Assembly: GCF_002215035.1 (NCBI RefSeq) | Contig: NZ_NKFP01000006.1 | Coordinates: 3,935,080 to 3,999,079, forward strand | Direction of reading: 5' to 3' | Source of the DNA: Leptolyngbya ohadii IS1 | Lineage (GTDB): Bacteria > Cyanobacteriota > Cyanobacteriia > Elainellales > Elainellaceae | Length of the DNA: 64,000 nt | Shown here: piece after piece, positions 44,008 to 53,325 of the stretch | How positions within the stretch are numbered: the first letter of the stretch is position 1 | How the letters are laid out: each line of letters begins with the position of its first letter | Program-made: the position numbers and the translations under genes | Notes under the pieces: model-generated | What the model was told of the DNA's origin: nothing | The model's database searches: none | What the model saw: only the letters and a program-made list of their open reading frames with translations

Positions 44008-45221
44008 CTGAACGGCAAACCGCCTAAAGGCGGGCATAGGGTGAACTTGAGGATTAGGGCAGGCACACAGTCCCCGTAGGGGCATCATCCGTCGTGACAT
44101 CCACAAGGTCGGCGAGGGGGCGCGCTTACTATCGGATGAATCCTAGGGATAGAAACTAAGAAATGGAATGGGACAGGGTGACAAGGGGAAGTTATTGAGG
44201 GAAAGTAACCGTATACAGCGCCGTTTCTTGCTGAGACTGACAACTGAGGTAAGGATTCCCAGGAAAAACAGCAAAGCGATCCAGAACTTAAAACGGCTAA
44301 CTTGCAAGCACAGCTTATTGGTTTAACTATCCTGATTTCTATAAATAGCACTCTTTCTTAGAAGTACAAATGGGCGATCGATAAAGTGTCTGTGAGGTCG
44401 CAAAATCAAACTTCATCCCTGCTTTAAACCTGCTGTTTTATGTTCCATTGCAAACGGCAAGAAAACCTCAATTTAGAAACTTTTCAAAAGGGGAAAACTT
44501 TAAGTTTTCAACAATTTTATTAACAGCTGATTGAATTTGCTGTTGATTGGGTATATTTGCTAGCTGATTCTACCGCTGCCCCAACTAAGCCTCAACGGAA
44601 TGCCTGTAAAGCGCAGGTAAAGCATAAACAGAGGGCAGGCAACATATAGATTTGGTTAAGTTAGCCTGTACTGCCAGGAACGCCCCTTTCAGCTCTGGTT
44701 TCTCCAATGTAGTTTCCGTGCTGTCGGCTCTGCGCTTTGATTTCCGTACTACAGAATTTCTACGAAAGCATTACGCAAGTGCTGTATCAAAACTAACGAC
44801 CGCTGTATAAATTCTTGCTCAATCGGGAGCACAAAATTTAACCCCTAATCAAAAAAGTTTCGTCGTGAGAGGGGGCGGTTTTAAGGCGCTTTATTCTATT
44901 CAGCTTTAGTCTAAGAAATGCTTCAGCAAAGCCAAGGTAAACGCGACGATAAACGTGGAAAAGCTGAGTGCCTTCGGATTTCGGTATAAATTGGTTTTAA
45001 CCGATTCCCTTTGTTCGATCGCAGCGGTCGTCCCGAAGGGATGAAAAATAAAGCTTGAGAGAATAACCTTTTCCGCCTAACCTAACAGGTTCACCAGAGA
45101 TTTAATCCTTCCTTCCGTGTGGGTTTGATAAAGCTGCCCGCTGAAGTTGAATTCAACTTTGCAAAAGCTTCATGAAACAGCTTTCTATTGAATCAATTTA
45201 GATCCGCACAACCCAGGGTCG
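44008..45221. other. 1.2-kb gene-free region
   Basis: No convincing open frame or known RNA is visible over 1.2 kb. The sequence is more A/T-rich than its neighbours. Small hairpins occur, for example CCTG-TAAAGCG-CAGG (near 44602), TCCC-GAA-GGGA (near 45033) and GGTTTTAACC (near 44992). The mid-part (44600-44780) is compositionally more even and could hold a structured RNA. It is not matched to rnpB, 6S or tmRNA by eye. It may contain promoters for both neighbours. Confidence 0.45.
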
Positions 45222-46022
45222 CTAAATCCAGCGCAGTGGAAAGTGGGCGAACTGCTCTAGCGTCAGCAAATGGATTCGATCGTCCTGTCCGGCAGCGGTG
45301 CGATCGGCTGCGGTGTTGTAGCCCCAATCCGCCAGGAAAAGCTGCACATCCTGTAGATCCACCTGAGAAGCGATCGTCTGAAGCGTTTTGAGCCGATCCT
45401 CCACAAACCAGATCACTGACTCTGCCGACTGTTTCTGAAGCTGTCGCAGGGTTTGCGCCTTAGGTTGACGCACGGACTTGCCAAAAATGCGGGAGGCTGG
45501 CAAATCAACGCCTGACTGCGCCAACAGCTGCTGTACAAATCGGTCTTCTTTAGTGGTGACAATATACAGTTCGATTCCACTGGTAGCAATGCGCTGAAGC
45601 AGAGGCACAACGCCCGGATAAAAGCGATGTAGCGACAGCCAGCCCGTCAGATCCGCCGTGATCCACTCATCCCGAACGCAATCGACCAACTGTTCTACCT
45701 CACCGGGAACTAATTCTTCGGTCTGCACCAGATCCAGACAGATTGCACTCCAGTTCTTCAGAATGTCCGCTTCCGACGTGCCCTGCAAAATCGAGCGCAG
45801 CACACAGGGCATCTCCCAGCCGGTTTCCACGACGGGACGCAAACGGTAAAAGCGCTCTGCCAGTTCTTCCGGCGGCGTTTTGTCCACAGGCGACCAGATG
45901 CGGCAGTACGATCGCCAAGCAGTCTGAAAATACTCCAGCAGTCCGTCACAAATCACTCCATCGAAATCAAGGGCAAGCAGGGTGGGGGAGTGGGAACTGG
46001 AAAGTAGGGAGTGGGAAGTCAT
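45222..46022 (-). CDS. HAD-family hydrolase
   Basis: A haloacid-dehalogenase-like phosphatase, 266 aa. Motif I DFDGVICDG is near residue 19 (nucleophile Asp19), motif II TTKEDR near 156 and motif IV WFVEDRLKTL near 208 with the acidic pair. ATG 46022 is chosen over 46088 because the upstream part looks non-coding and the alpha/beta-hydrolase gene ends only 8 bases before. The opening MTSHSLLSSSHSPTLL comes from a short G-rich repeat. Substrate unknown; probably a phosphorylated metabolite. It is co-directional with the hydrolase gene. Confidence 0.85.
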   Translation of the reverse strand: MTSHSLLSSSHSPTLLALDFDGVICDGLLEYFQTAWRSYCRIWSPVDKTPPEELAERFYRLRPVVETGWEMPCVLRSILQGTSEADILKNWSAICLDLVQTEELVPGEVEQLVDCVRDEWITADLTGWLSLHRFYPGVVPLLQRIATSGIELYIVTTKEDRFVQQLLAQSGVDLPASRIFGKSVRQPKAQTLRQLQKQSAESVIWFVEDRLKTLQTIASQVDLQDVQLFLADWGYNTAADRTAAGQDDRIHLLTLEQFAHFPLRWI

Positions 46023-46029
46023 GGTGAAA

Positions 46030-46950
46030 TTATGGCTGTTGCCCTGATTGCTGAACGGATTGCTGAATCCAGTCGATGAGAATTGCATTCACGCGATCGG
46101 GCGCTTCGTCCTGCGGACAGTGACCCACCCCTTCCAGGGAAATGAACTGCTCCACGATCGGGAAATCTGCCAGATTTTGCCCCAGATCGACTGGCTCCCA
46201 GGGATCATCCGTTCCCCAGAGAATCAGCACCGGGCAGGAAATCTGTTCCAGCAAATCCTCAGGTAGAGGACCGTAGGAGTAGCGCGTAAAGGCAAGGAAC
46301 ACATCGGCTGCGCCCGGATCAGCCGCCGGAGCCATCAGCAGATCCACCAACTCATCGGTGACAATTTCTGGGTTAATGTATGCCTTTTGCAGAATTTTTC
46401 GCACCGTTTTAGGACGGGCGATCAGGCGAAAGAAATTGTGCCCAATCCAGCGAACCGACAAAACCCCTTGCAGCAGGGGTGCCCCGACACGCCGATACCA
46501 GGGCAACTGTGCCCGCCGCCGATCGTGCAATAGCCGCAGAGAGCAGTTTAGCAGCGTCACTTTTTCAGCAATTTCGGGGTGATCGACCGCTGCCTGCATC
46601 GCCGCAATACAGCCGACCGAATTGCCCACCAGAAAAGCCGGAGTGCCCACGACTTCTTTGCAGAAATCAGCGATCTGCTGTCCCCAGGTTTCAAAGGTAT
46701 AGTCAATTCCTTCTCCGGGCTTCGGTTTTGCCGATTTGCCAAAGCCAATCAGGTCGATCGCATAGACACGCCCGACCTGTGCCAGCACCGGAATGTTTTT
46801 GCGCCAGTGCCCCCAGGATGCGCCAAAGCCGTGAATCAGAACGATCGCAGGTCCGGTTTGTCCCTGGGTCTGATAGCAAATAGGGAAACCGCGCCATATC
46901 CAGACTTGGGGAGCAGCTAGGGGAGCGATCGCAGCCGGGGTCAGCGTCAT
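46030..46950 (-). CDS. Alpha/beta-hydrolase
   Basis: A 306-aa serine hydrolase. Oxyanion motif HGFGAS is at 40-45, nucleophile elbow GNSVGC at 109-114 (Ser111), acid in ILWGTDDPWEP near 243 and His in GVGHCPQDE near 278. The YAIDLIGFGKSAKP stretch near 63 resembles the cyanobacterial/plastid hydrolases of chlorophyll or ester metabolism, but a specific substrate is not proven. ATG 46950. The HAD gene follows at an 8-base gap, so the two are probably one transcript. Confidence 0.88.
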   Translation of the reverse strand: MTLTPAAIAPLAAPQVWIWRGFPICYQTQGQTGPAIVLIHGFGASWGHWRKNIPVLAQVGRVYAIDLIGFGKSAKPKPGEGIDYTFETWGQQIADFCKEVVGTPAFLVGNSVGCIAAMQAAVDHPEIAEKVTLLNCSLRLLHDRRRAQLPWYRRVGAPLLQGVLSVRWIGHNFFRLIARPKTVRKILQKAYINPEIVTDELVDLLMAPAADPGAADVFLAFTRYSYGPLPEDLLEQISCPVLILWGTDDPWEPVDLGQNLADFPIVEQFISLEGVGHCPQDEAPDRVNAILIDWIQQSVQQSGQQP

Positions 46951-47044
46951 AGCCAGATAGAAGAGTTACGAAAGATTTACAAACAGTCACTTCTCCTATT
47001 GTGATACGAGTTCCCCATTTTTCAATGCGCCAGCGGATACAGTC

Positions 47045-47400
47045 CTACTGCAATCGATCGCGCTGAAGCCGATTTTGCAGCAGAATTGAAACGGCATGCA
47101 TGCTGAGCAGGACGGTCATCAACACAATAATGCCTGCCGCCGCATTCGCGTGAAATTCCTCCTGAGGGCGGGAAGTCCGGTTAAAAATCTGGATAGGCAG
47201 CACCGTGAAAGAACTGCGTAGACCGTCGGGCACAAAAGCAAGAGCGGTGTCCATTCAGTCTCCGTTAGACATTGCCAGAGAGGAACCTGCTGAAAAAACT
47301 CGATCGCCTCAAAAATTAGCGTCAGAACAATGCCCACCGTTGCTGCCATCGAAACCAGGGCAAACAGGGCAAATAGAATCTGGACGATCGCTTCGGTCAT
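47045..47400 (-). pseudogene. Fused remnant of pstC (5' end) and pstA (3' end)
   Basis: Two pieces of a second phosphate-transporter locus lie joined on the minus strand. From 47400 the frame reads MTEAIVQILFALFALVSMAATVGIVLTLIFEAIEFF and LTETEWTPL, the N-terminus of PstC. From about 47240 a different frame reads [31 protein letters not shown], the C-terminus of PstA, ending at 47045. The rest of pstC and the first three quarters of pstA are gone, and the frames do not join. It therefore cannot make a permease. Confidence 0.8.
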
Positions 47401-47694
47401 GCGACTGGCAGATCAATTAGGCTGCCACAGGCTCGATCGAGAGTGGGGAAGATCAGAGATCATGGAGAACTACGCGATGCAAACGACTCCCAGAAAGAGC
47501 GCCAAAAATCATCTGGCTGTTGAGAGTTTGTTTTCTAGCGTCTCCAGTCTCGCGCCGAAAGTCGAGTATTCCAGGACACATCGAGCAGAATGTTTGGAGC
47601 CGTACAGGTCAACGAAAAAAAAGCCCTCACCGATCGGCAAGGGAATCACATAGCTGAATTGTTCGATATTGTTCGATCGTTTAGCGTCAGTGGA

Positions 47695-48519
47695 TTAACC
47701 GAAACGACCGCTGACGTAATCCTGAGTTGCCTGCTGCTGAGGCGCATTGAAGATTTTCTCGGTGCGATCGTACTCCACCAGGTAGCCGTAGCGACTGCCG
47801 CTATCGCCCGCTTCCGCGTTGAAGAATGCCGTGTAGTCCGCCACACGGGAAGCCTGCTGCATATTGTGCGTCACGATAATAATGGTGTACTTCTGCTTCA
47901 GCTCATGCATCAGATCCTCAATTCGCAGAGTCGAGATCGGATCAAGCGCAGAACAGGGTTCGTCCATCAAAATCACTTCCGGTTCAATCGCAATTGCCCG
48001 CGCAATGCAAAGACGCTGCTGCTGACCGCCCGACAGAGAGAGTCCGCTCTCCTTCAGCTTGTCCTTTACCTCATCCCACAGAGCTGCCCCTCGAAGAGAG
48101 CGCTCAACCAGTTCGTCCATATCACCCTTGTAGCCGTTGATTCGCGCCCCAAATGCAATGTTCTCGTAAATCGATTTGGGAAAAGGGTTAGGCTTCTGGA
48201 ACACCATCCCAATGCGGCGACGCACTTCAACCGGATCGACCTTTGGATCGTAGAGATCGACGCCCTGATAGGTAATTTTTCCCTCCACTCTTGCGCCCGG
48301 AATCAGATCATTCAGGCGGTTATAGCAGCGCAGCAGGGTACTTTTACCGCAGCCCGAAGGACCGATGAACGCAACGACCTTGTTTTTCGGAATTTCCAGG
48401 AAAACGTTGCGAACCGCTTGAAACGAGCCGTAGTAAATCGAAACATTTTCTGTGCGAATCACCACATCGTCGCCGACAGAGATGTTTCTGCTATTAGACT
48501 GTGCTGAAGAATTCATCAT
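47695..48519 (-). CDS. pstB: Phosphate ABC transporter ATP-binding protein PstB
   Basis: The ATPase of the high-affinity phosphate importer, 274 aa. Walker [10 protein letters not shown] near 51, [19 protein letters not shown] near 105 (PstB-specific), signature [10 protein letters not shown] near 160, Walker [14 protein letters not shown] near 182 and VTHNMQQA near 214. ATG 48519. It is the last intact gene of the minus-strand series pstS-pstC-pstA-pstB. Confidence 0.97.
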   Translation of the reverse strand: MMNSSAQSNSRNISVGDDVVIRTENVSIYYGSFQAVRNVFLEIPKNKVVAFIGPSGCGKSTLLRCYNRLNDLIPGARVEGKITYQGVDLYDPKVDPVEVRRRIGMVFQKPNPFPKSIYENIAFGARINGYKGDMDELVERSLRGAALWDEVKDKLKESGLSLSGGQQQRLCIARAIAIEPEVILMDEPCSALDPISTLRIEDLMHELKQKYTIIIVTHNMQQASRVADYTAFFNAEAGDSGSRYGYLVEYDRTEKIFNAPQQQATQDYVSGRFG

Positions 48520-48694
48520 AGGAGATGGAGAAAAGGAGTTAGGGATAGAATGCTGTGCGCTGACACTAGAGTTTGTTTTGACTTCCCTGATTCGATCGTA
48601 TCCTTTTTGCTGCCCCAGAAAATCGACAGATCAGGTGAAATTTTCAAGAACGAACAGCCAGGATGAACAACAGGAAAAACTCGCTTAACCGCTT

Positions 48695-49594
48695 CTAGTA
48701 AACCTTACGGCGAGTTGCAACCCGCGCAATAATGCTAACGATCAAAATTAAGCCTACAACAACCAGAGCCGCAGCCCATGCAAGTTCCTGCTGATTTTTA
48801 TATGGGGAAATTGCAAAGTTGTAAATCAGGACAGAGAGGGTAGCCGTTGGTTGCCAAACACTATTGACATCGTACTGGTTAAACAAGGCAGTAAACAGCA
48901 GAGGAGCCGTTTCACCCACCGCCCTTGCCAGCGCCAGCGTCACACCCGTTGCAATAAAGGGCAGAGCCGCAGGCAAAATAATCCGCGAGATTGCCTGAAA
49001 GTTTGTTGCGCCTACGCCAACAGCAGCCTGTCTAACATCGGGCGGAATCGACTTCAAGCCTTCCTCTGCGGTTCGGATGACGATCGGTGCCATTAGAACC
49101 GCCAGCGCCACACCGCCAGCGACCGCTGAAAACGTCCCTGTAATCAGCACCACAACCCCATAGGCAAACAGCCCCGCAATAATGGACGGGACACCGCTTA
49201 GCACATTGGTACAGAATCGTACAAACTGAGAAAGCCGGTTGCCGCGTCCAAACTCAGTGGTGTAAATCGCAGTTAAAACACCGAAGGGAACGCTGATTAA
49301 TGCCCCAAGAAAGCTAGTTAACAACGTGCCCACGATCGCATTTCGGAACCCTCCTCCATCAACCAGGGGCGGTGGCGGCAGTTCGGTGAAGACCGCAGGG
49401 GTTAGACGGCTAAACCCGTTTACCAGCAGCGTGTAGAGAATGGAACCCAAAGGCAAGAGCGCCAGGGCAGCACAGAGAACAACCAGACCCGTCATGACCT
49501 TGCCAAACAGCCCCCGTGTGGGAGAAGGCACATACTGCGGATTACCGGACACCTTGAAAGCTGAATTGGCAATTCGATCGTTTGGCACCGTCAT
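48695..49594 (-). CDS. pstA: Phosphate ABC transporter permease PstA
   Basis: One of the two membrane subunits, 299 aa with about six helices. Landmarks are TELPPPPLVDGGGFRNAIVGTLL near 80, GVPSIIAGLFAYGVVV near 137 and the EAA loop QAAVGVGATNFQAISRIILPAALPFI near 185-210. ATG 49594. It lies between pstC and pstB. A separate pstA fragment is found at 47045. Confidence 0.95.
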   Translation of the reverse strand: MTVPNDRIANSAFKVSGNPQYVPSPTRGLFGKVMTGLVVLCAALALLPLGSILYTLLVNGFSRLTPAVFTELPPPPLVDGGGFRNAIVGTLLTSFLGALISVPFGVLTAIYTTEFGRGNRLSQFVRFCTNVLSGVPSIIAGLFAYGVVVLITGTFSAVAGGVALAVLMAPIVIRTAEEGLKSIPPDVRQAAVGVGATNFQAISRIILPAALPFIATGVTLALARAVGETAPLLFTALFNQYDVNSVWQPTATLSVLIYNFAISPYKNQQELAWAAALVVVGLILIVSIIARVATRRKVY

Positions 49595-49704
49595 AAGTTC
49601 ACCAAAGTCACTGCAAAGAACACAGACTGATTGAATTCGCTGTCTCTGTATTTCACTAAACCCATTTCACTCAATTCACTTCACGTTCACTAAATCCACG
49701 ACCC

Positions 49705-50670
49705 TTACCGCTCGACTTCCTGGAAGCGGCTAATAATGTACTCCGCCAGCATGTTCACCGCCAACGTCAGCAGCATCAGCACCAGAGCCGCAAAGAATAG
49801 CGAAGACCGCTGGAGTCCACTCGCCTCGCCAAACTGGTTGGCAATCAAAGCGGCGATCGTAGAAGCCGGAGCAAAGAAGGAAATATTCACCCGATTGGCG
49901 TTTCCAATCAGCATCGCGGCAGCCATCGTTTCGCCCAACGCCCGCCCCAGCGCCAGCATCACCGAACCAATAATGCCAGACAGAGCCGCAGGCAGCAGCA
50001 CCTTCAAAATTGTTTCCCACCGGGTTGCGCCCAGCCCATAGGCTCCCTGGCGTAACTGGGGTGGCAGAGACACCAGCGTATCGCGCGAGATGGCAATAAT
50101 GGTCGGCAGAATCATGATCGACAGCACCAGCGCCGTCACAAACATCTGACGAGTCGAAGGCGGCGTTGAAAAGAAGGGAATCCAGCCAAACACGCTATGA
50201 ATCCAGCGCAGCAGCGGCAAAATCGCCGGAATCAACACAAAAATTCCCCACAGACCGTAGACCACGCTAGGAATTGCCGCCAGCAGTTCCACCAGAAAGG
50301 CGATCGGGGTCAAAATCTTTCGGGGCAGGAAGTCCTCGCTGAGGAAAACCGCCACACCAACACCGATCGGTACCGCAAACAGCAGCGCCAGGATAGCACT
50401 CACGATCGTACCGTAGACCTGGGGAAAGGCACCAAAACTATCGGTGACAGGGTTCCAGACCGATTGGGTGAGAAATCCTAGACCGAATTCGCGAATGGAT
50501 GGAAGCGCAATGTTTAGCAGGGAGAAGGTAATCCAAACTAAAACTGCACCGATGCCGATCGCCAGAATCAGCGTCAGCCAGTAAAAAACGCGATCGATTA
50601 AGCGGGTGGGATGAAACTTACTTGAGGCTTGAATGAGGGACTCTTCAGGAGCAGCAGATTGCGGAGTCAT
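49705..50670 (-). CDS. pstC: Phosphate ABC transporter permease PstC
   Basis: The partner membrane subunit, 321 aa with six helices. Landmarks are LGFLTQSVWNPVTDSFGAFPQVYGTIVSA near 65-93, LAAIPSVVYGLWGIFVLIPAI near 133 and GAYGLGATRWETILKVLLPAALSGI near 210. ATG 50670. The gap to pstS (485 bp) is much longer than the others. Confidence 0.95.
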   Translation of the reverse strand: MTPQSAAPEESLIQASSKFHPTRLIDRVFYWLTLILAIGIGAVLVWITFSLLNIALPSIREFGLGFLTQSVWNPVTDSFGAFPQVYGTIVSAILALLFAVPIGVGVAVFLSEDFLPRKILTPIAFLVELLAAIPSVVYGLWGIFVLIPAILPLLRWIHSVFGWIPFFSTPPSTRQMFVTALVLSIMILPTIIAISRDTLVSLPPQLRQGAYGLGATRWETILKVLLPAALSGIIGSVMLALGRALGETMAAAMLIGNANRVNISFFAPASTIAALIANQFGEASGLQRSSLFFAALVLMLLTLAVNMLAEYIISRFQEVER

Positions 50671-51155
50671 AACTTTAATTAGAGAACTGGAGCAACATCA
50701 ACCAGATGACTAAACCTTACGAAGAATCTCAAGTTCAACCTCAATCACGGCTGATTTAAGCCAACTACCAGCATATCTCAGGGTCGTCTCCTCGTGGAGC
50801 ATCCCCTCCCAGCCAGGCTGCCCATCCAGGCGTATTCAGGCAAGCGAACTGAACATTGCGCCATCTTTGAACGACGCCGACGCATCACTCAAACAGAATC
50901 TGCGATCGAAACTGTTAACGACTCTGCCTATCAAGGTCTCAAAGAGTCTCAAGGCATCTCAAATCGTCGAAGATAAGGTCTGAATGAAAGGGCAACCGTC
51001 TACTCACTGCATCCGATCGCTGCATTCGATAAATCCATTTTTTAGACTCATCGATCGGAGAGACGATCGCCCTCAGGCTGTGCATAGTCAAGACGTAGCG
51101 ATACGTCTCCATGACCTATGCTTCGATCACCTATGCTTCAATCACAATGCGGCTA
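50671..51155. other. 485-bp gap between pstS and pstC
   Basis: No gene is supported. Near the pstS stop codon CTATGCTTCGATCAC and CTATGCTTCAATCAC stand in tandem (51116-51130, 51131-51145). A TCTCAA-rich block lies near 50935-50960. Such a spacer often contains a hairpin that lets pstS mRNA exceed pstC mRNA, but none is clear. Confidence 0.45.
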
Positions 51156-52262
51156 TTAGTTTCCTGCTTTGATTGTGCCGATCGTGTCTTTCACGCGACC
51201 TGCAAGATCTGTATCCACAGGTAAATAGCCCAGCTCTTTTGCAGTCGGAGTTCCATTATCCAGCGTCCAATTGACAACGCTCTTAATGACTTCACCCTTC
51301 GCAGCGTCCTGGTATTCGGGATAGAGCAGTAGCCAGGTCAGCGTGGTAATGGGATATGCCTGAGCATCAGCGGGATCGGGAACCAGCAGCGCAAAATCTT
51401 CGGGAACTGTCTGCCCCTTGAATGCCAGTGCGCCTGCTTCAGGAGTCGGCTCAATGATATTGCCAGACTTGTTCTCCAGTGCCGCCATCTTTAGACCATT
51501 CTGCGAAGCATAGGAAAACTCGGTGTAGCCGATCGCACCAGGGGTCTGCTGAACCTGCGCGGTTACGCCTTCGTTACCCTTTGCACCCGTACCCACGGGC
51601 CACTCCACCGCTTTGCTCGCACCTGCTTTCCAGTTGGGGCAGGCTGCCTTGAGGTGGTTGGTAAAACCGAAGGTTGTTCCACTTCCGTCGGAGCGGTGTA
51701 CAAACTGAATTTCCTGATCGGGCAAATTCGCCCCTTTGTTGGCTGCCGCAATAGCCGGATCATTCCATCGGGTGATCTCGCCCGTCACGATACCGCAGTA
51801 AGCCTCACGAGGAAGTTGCAGGTCATCCACACCGTCCAGGTTATATGCCATGACAATACTGCCACCCGTCACTGGCACCTGAATTGGATCAGCCCCATAC
51901 TTTTCCTTGAACTTTGCCTTGTCCTCCGCATTGAGGGGCGCATCACTCGCACCAAAATCAACCGTTCCTGCCAAAAACTGCTCGACTCCTGCACCGCTAC
52001 CGACAGACTGATAGCTGATTTGAGTGTTTGGATTTTGCTTGTTGTAGTCTACAAACCAGCGCTGATACAGGGGAGCCGGAAACGAAGCACCCGCTCCGCT
52101 CAACGTTACTGTAGAACCGCCACCCGCTGCCGGACTAGTTGCAGGCGCAGAAGCAGAAGGACCTTCAGTGGTGCTGGGAGCGCAGGCAACAGCTGCTGCC
52201 ATCGAGACTGCCGCCAGAGAGGCTAAAACCGTGCGTCGCTTGAGACGTAGTAGGGATGTCAT
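51156..52262 (-). CDS. pstS: Phosphate-binding lipoprotein PstS
   Basis: The periplasmic phosphate receptor, 368 aa. The signal peptide ends in AAVAC, with lipid-carrying Cys27. Phosphate-binding landmarks are LSGAGASFPAPLYQRWF near 53, SVGSGAGVEQFLAGTVDFGASDAPL near 85-110 and VHRSDGSGTTFGFTNHL near 187. The Ser/Pro/Ala-rich spacer is 28-48. ATG 52262. A Pho box lies about 68 bp upstream. Confidence 0.96.
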   Translation of the reverse strand: MTSLLRLKRRTVLASLAAVSMAAAVACAPSTTEGPSASAPATSPAAGGGSTVTLSGAGASFPAPLYQRWFVDYNKQNPNTQISYQSVGSGAGVEQFLAGTVDFGASDAPLNAEDKAKFKEKYGADPIQVPVTGGSIVMAYNLDGVDDLQLPREAYCGIVTGEITRWNDPAIAAANKGANLPDQEIQFVHRSDGSGTTFGFTNHLKAACPNWKAGASKAVEWPVGTGAKGNEGVTAQVQQTPGAIGYTEFSYASQNGLKMAALENKSGNIIEPTPEAGALAFKGQTVPEDFALLVPDPADAQAYPITTLTWLLLYPEYQDAAKGEVIKSVVNWTLDNGTPTAKELGYLPVDTDLAGRVKDTIGTIKAGN

Positions 52263-52329
52263 GATAAATGCTCAGGATAAAACTTCGGATGGTTTCGCCT
52301 GCATCCTACTGTTTTTAGATAAAGAAATC

Positions 52330-52348
52330 GTTAATGTCTAGGTTAAGG
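52330..52348 (-). promoter_or_regulatory. Pho box (SphR/PhoB site) upstream of pstS
   Basis: On the minus strand the sequence is CTTAACCTAGACATTAACG: repeats CTTAACCT and CATTAACG with a three-base spacer, close to the cyanobacterial Pho-box consensus of TTAACC-type octamers. It is placed to activate pstSCAB when phosphate is low. Confidence 0.75.
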
Positions 52349-52588
52349 AAAGTTTATATTCTTACGTAGGAAATTTATTTAAGGGTTTCACAGACTTATC
52401 GTCTGTTTTCAAAAGTTTTGCGCTCCGTTCCCGGACGTATTTCTTCTCAAGAAATATTTGATGAGGTGCCCCAGGAAGTGAACTGACCTGTTTCACGAAA
52501 CAGATCCGCTTAATTGACTGTTGGATTAGCCTAGGACGGTTAGATTAGCCTAGGATAGTTCGCAGAGTTTAGCGCAGCCGATAAAACG

Positions 52589-53017
52589 ATGTATCACGTA
52601 ATCTACGATGGAAACTGTAACCTATGCGTCAATCTCGTCCGTTTGCTGGAAACGCTAGACCAGGGCAAACAATTTCTTTACGTGCCGATGCAGGATGAAG
52701 TTAGCCTGAAGGGGTTTGGCATTACCGCAAAGGACTGTGAACAGGGCATGATTCTGCTGAATGCCGACCAGCCCGACCAGCGCTGGCAGGGAAGCGACGC
52801 CGCTGAGGAAATCGGGAAGCGCTTGCCCCTCGGACAGGTTTTCGTAGAGGCATACCGCGCCCTTCCGGGAGTTAAGTGGCTGGGCGATCGGGCGTATGAG
52901 CAAATTCGAGACAACCGCTACACAATCTTTGGTACCAGAGAAACTACCTATCGATCGCCCTATCCCGCCTGCGAAACCGGGAAATGCGAGGGAACGGTGT
53001 ATGATAATGGAGCTTAA
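52589..53017 (+). CDS. DCC-family thiol-disulfide oxidoreductase-like protein (DUF393)
   Basis: A 142-aa protein with the DCC signature: IYDGNCNLCVNLVRLL near 4-20, where DxxCxxC carries the redox cysteines. The domain continues with FLYVPMQDEVSLKGFGITAKD and EIGKRLPLGQVFVEAYRALPGVKWLGDRAYEQIRDNRYTIFG. The family is predicted to have a thioredoxin-like fold; its substrates are unknown. ATG 52589. psbI begins 31 bases after the stop, so the two may share a transcript. Confidence 0.88.
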   Translation: MYHVIYDGNCNLCVNLVRLLETLDQGKQFLYVPMQDEVSLKGFGITAKDCEQGMILLNADQPDQRWQGSDAAEEIGKRLPLGQVFVEAYRALPGVKWLGDRAYEQIRDNRYTIFGTRETTYRSPYPACETGKCEGTVYDNGA

Positions 53018-53048
53018 TTTTTAACATATCCAGTTTGGAGGGCTTGCC

Positions 53049-53165
53049 ATGCTGACGCTGAAGATTGTGGTTTATGTCGTCGTCGCTTTCTTCGTCGGAC
53101 TGTTTTTCTTTGGTTTCCTGTCCAACGACCCCGCACGGAACCCCAACCGTCGCGACCTTGAATAG
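53049..53165 (+). CDS. psbI: Photosystem II reaction centre protein I
   Basis: A 38-aa thylakoid membrane protein next to D1 that stabilises PSII dimers. The sequence is [38 protein letters not shown]: one helix (about 4-24) followed by the conserved [12 protein letters not shown] tail. Start ATG 53049 with GGAGG about 8 bases upstream; stop TAG at 53163-53165. Confidence 0.97.
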   Translation: MLTLKIVVYVVVAFFVGLFFFGFLSNDPARNPNRRDLE

Positions 53166-53325
53166 TAGAAATCCGGAACCCCTCAGGCTTTGTGCCTGTC
53201 AACTAAACATAGATATCGCTTGGGTTGGTCTCTAAACTCGCGTTCCAGAGATCCAGGCGAGTCGCTGTCGAAGACGGCTGAAGTCCTGAGTGAGGGCTAT
53301 CCGTCCTTACTGTTGCGCTGTGAGT

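Noticed and set aside
44600-44790. Possible structured RNA (6S, RNase P or tmRNA) in the 1.2-kb gap
   Set aside because: I could not find the conserved cores of these RNAs by eye, so it is reported only as an open region.
45960-46088. Upstream start for the HAD hydrolase at 46088
   Set aside because: It would overlap the preceding hydrolase gene by about 59 bases and adds residues unlike the family; ATG 46022 fits better.
47590-48507. 305-codon plus-strand open frame
   Set aside because: Exactly opposite pstB, which has all ABC motifs.
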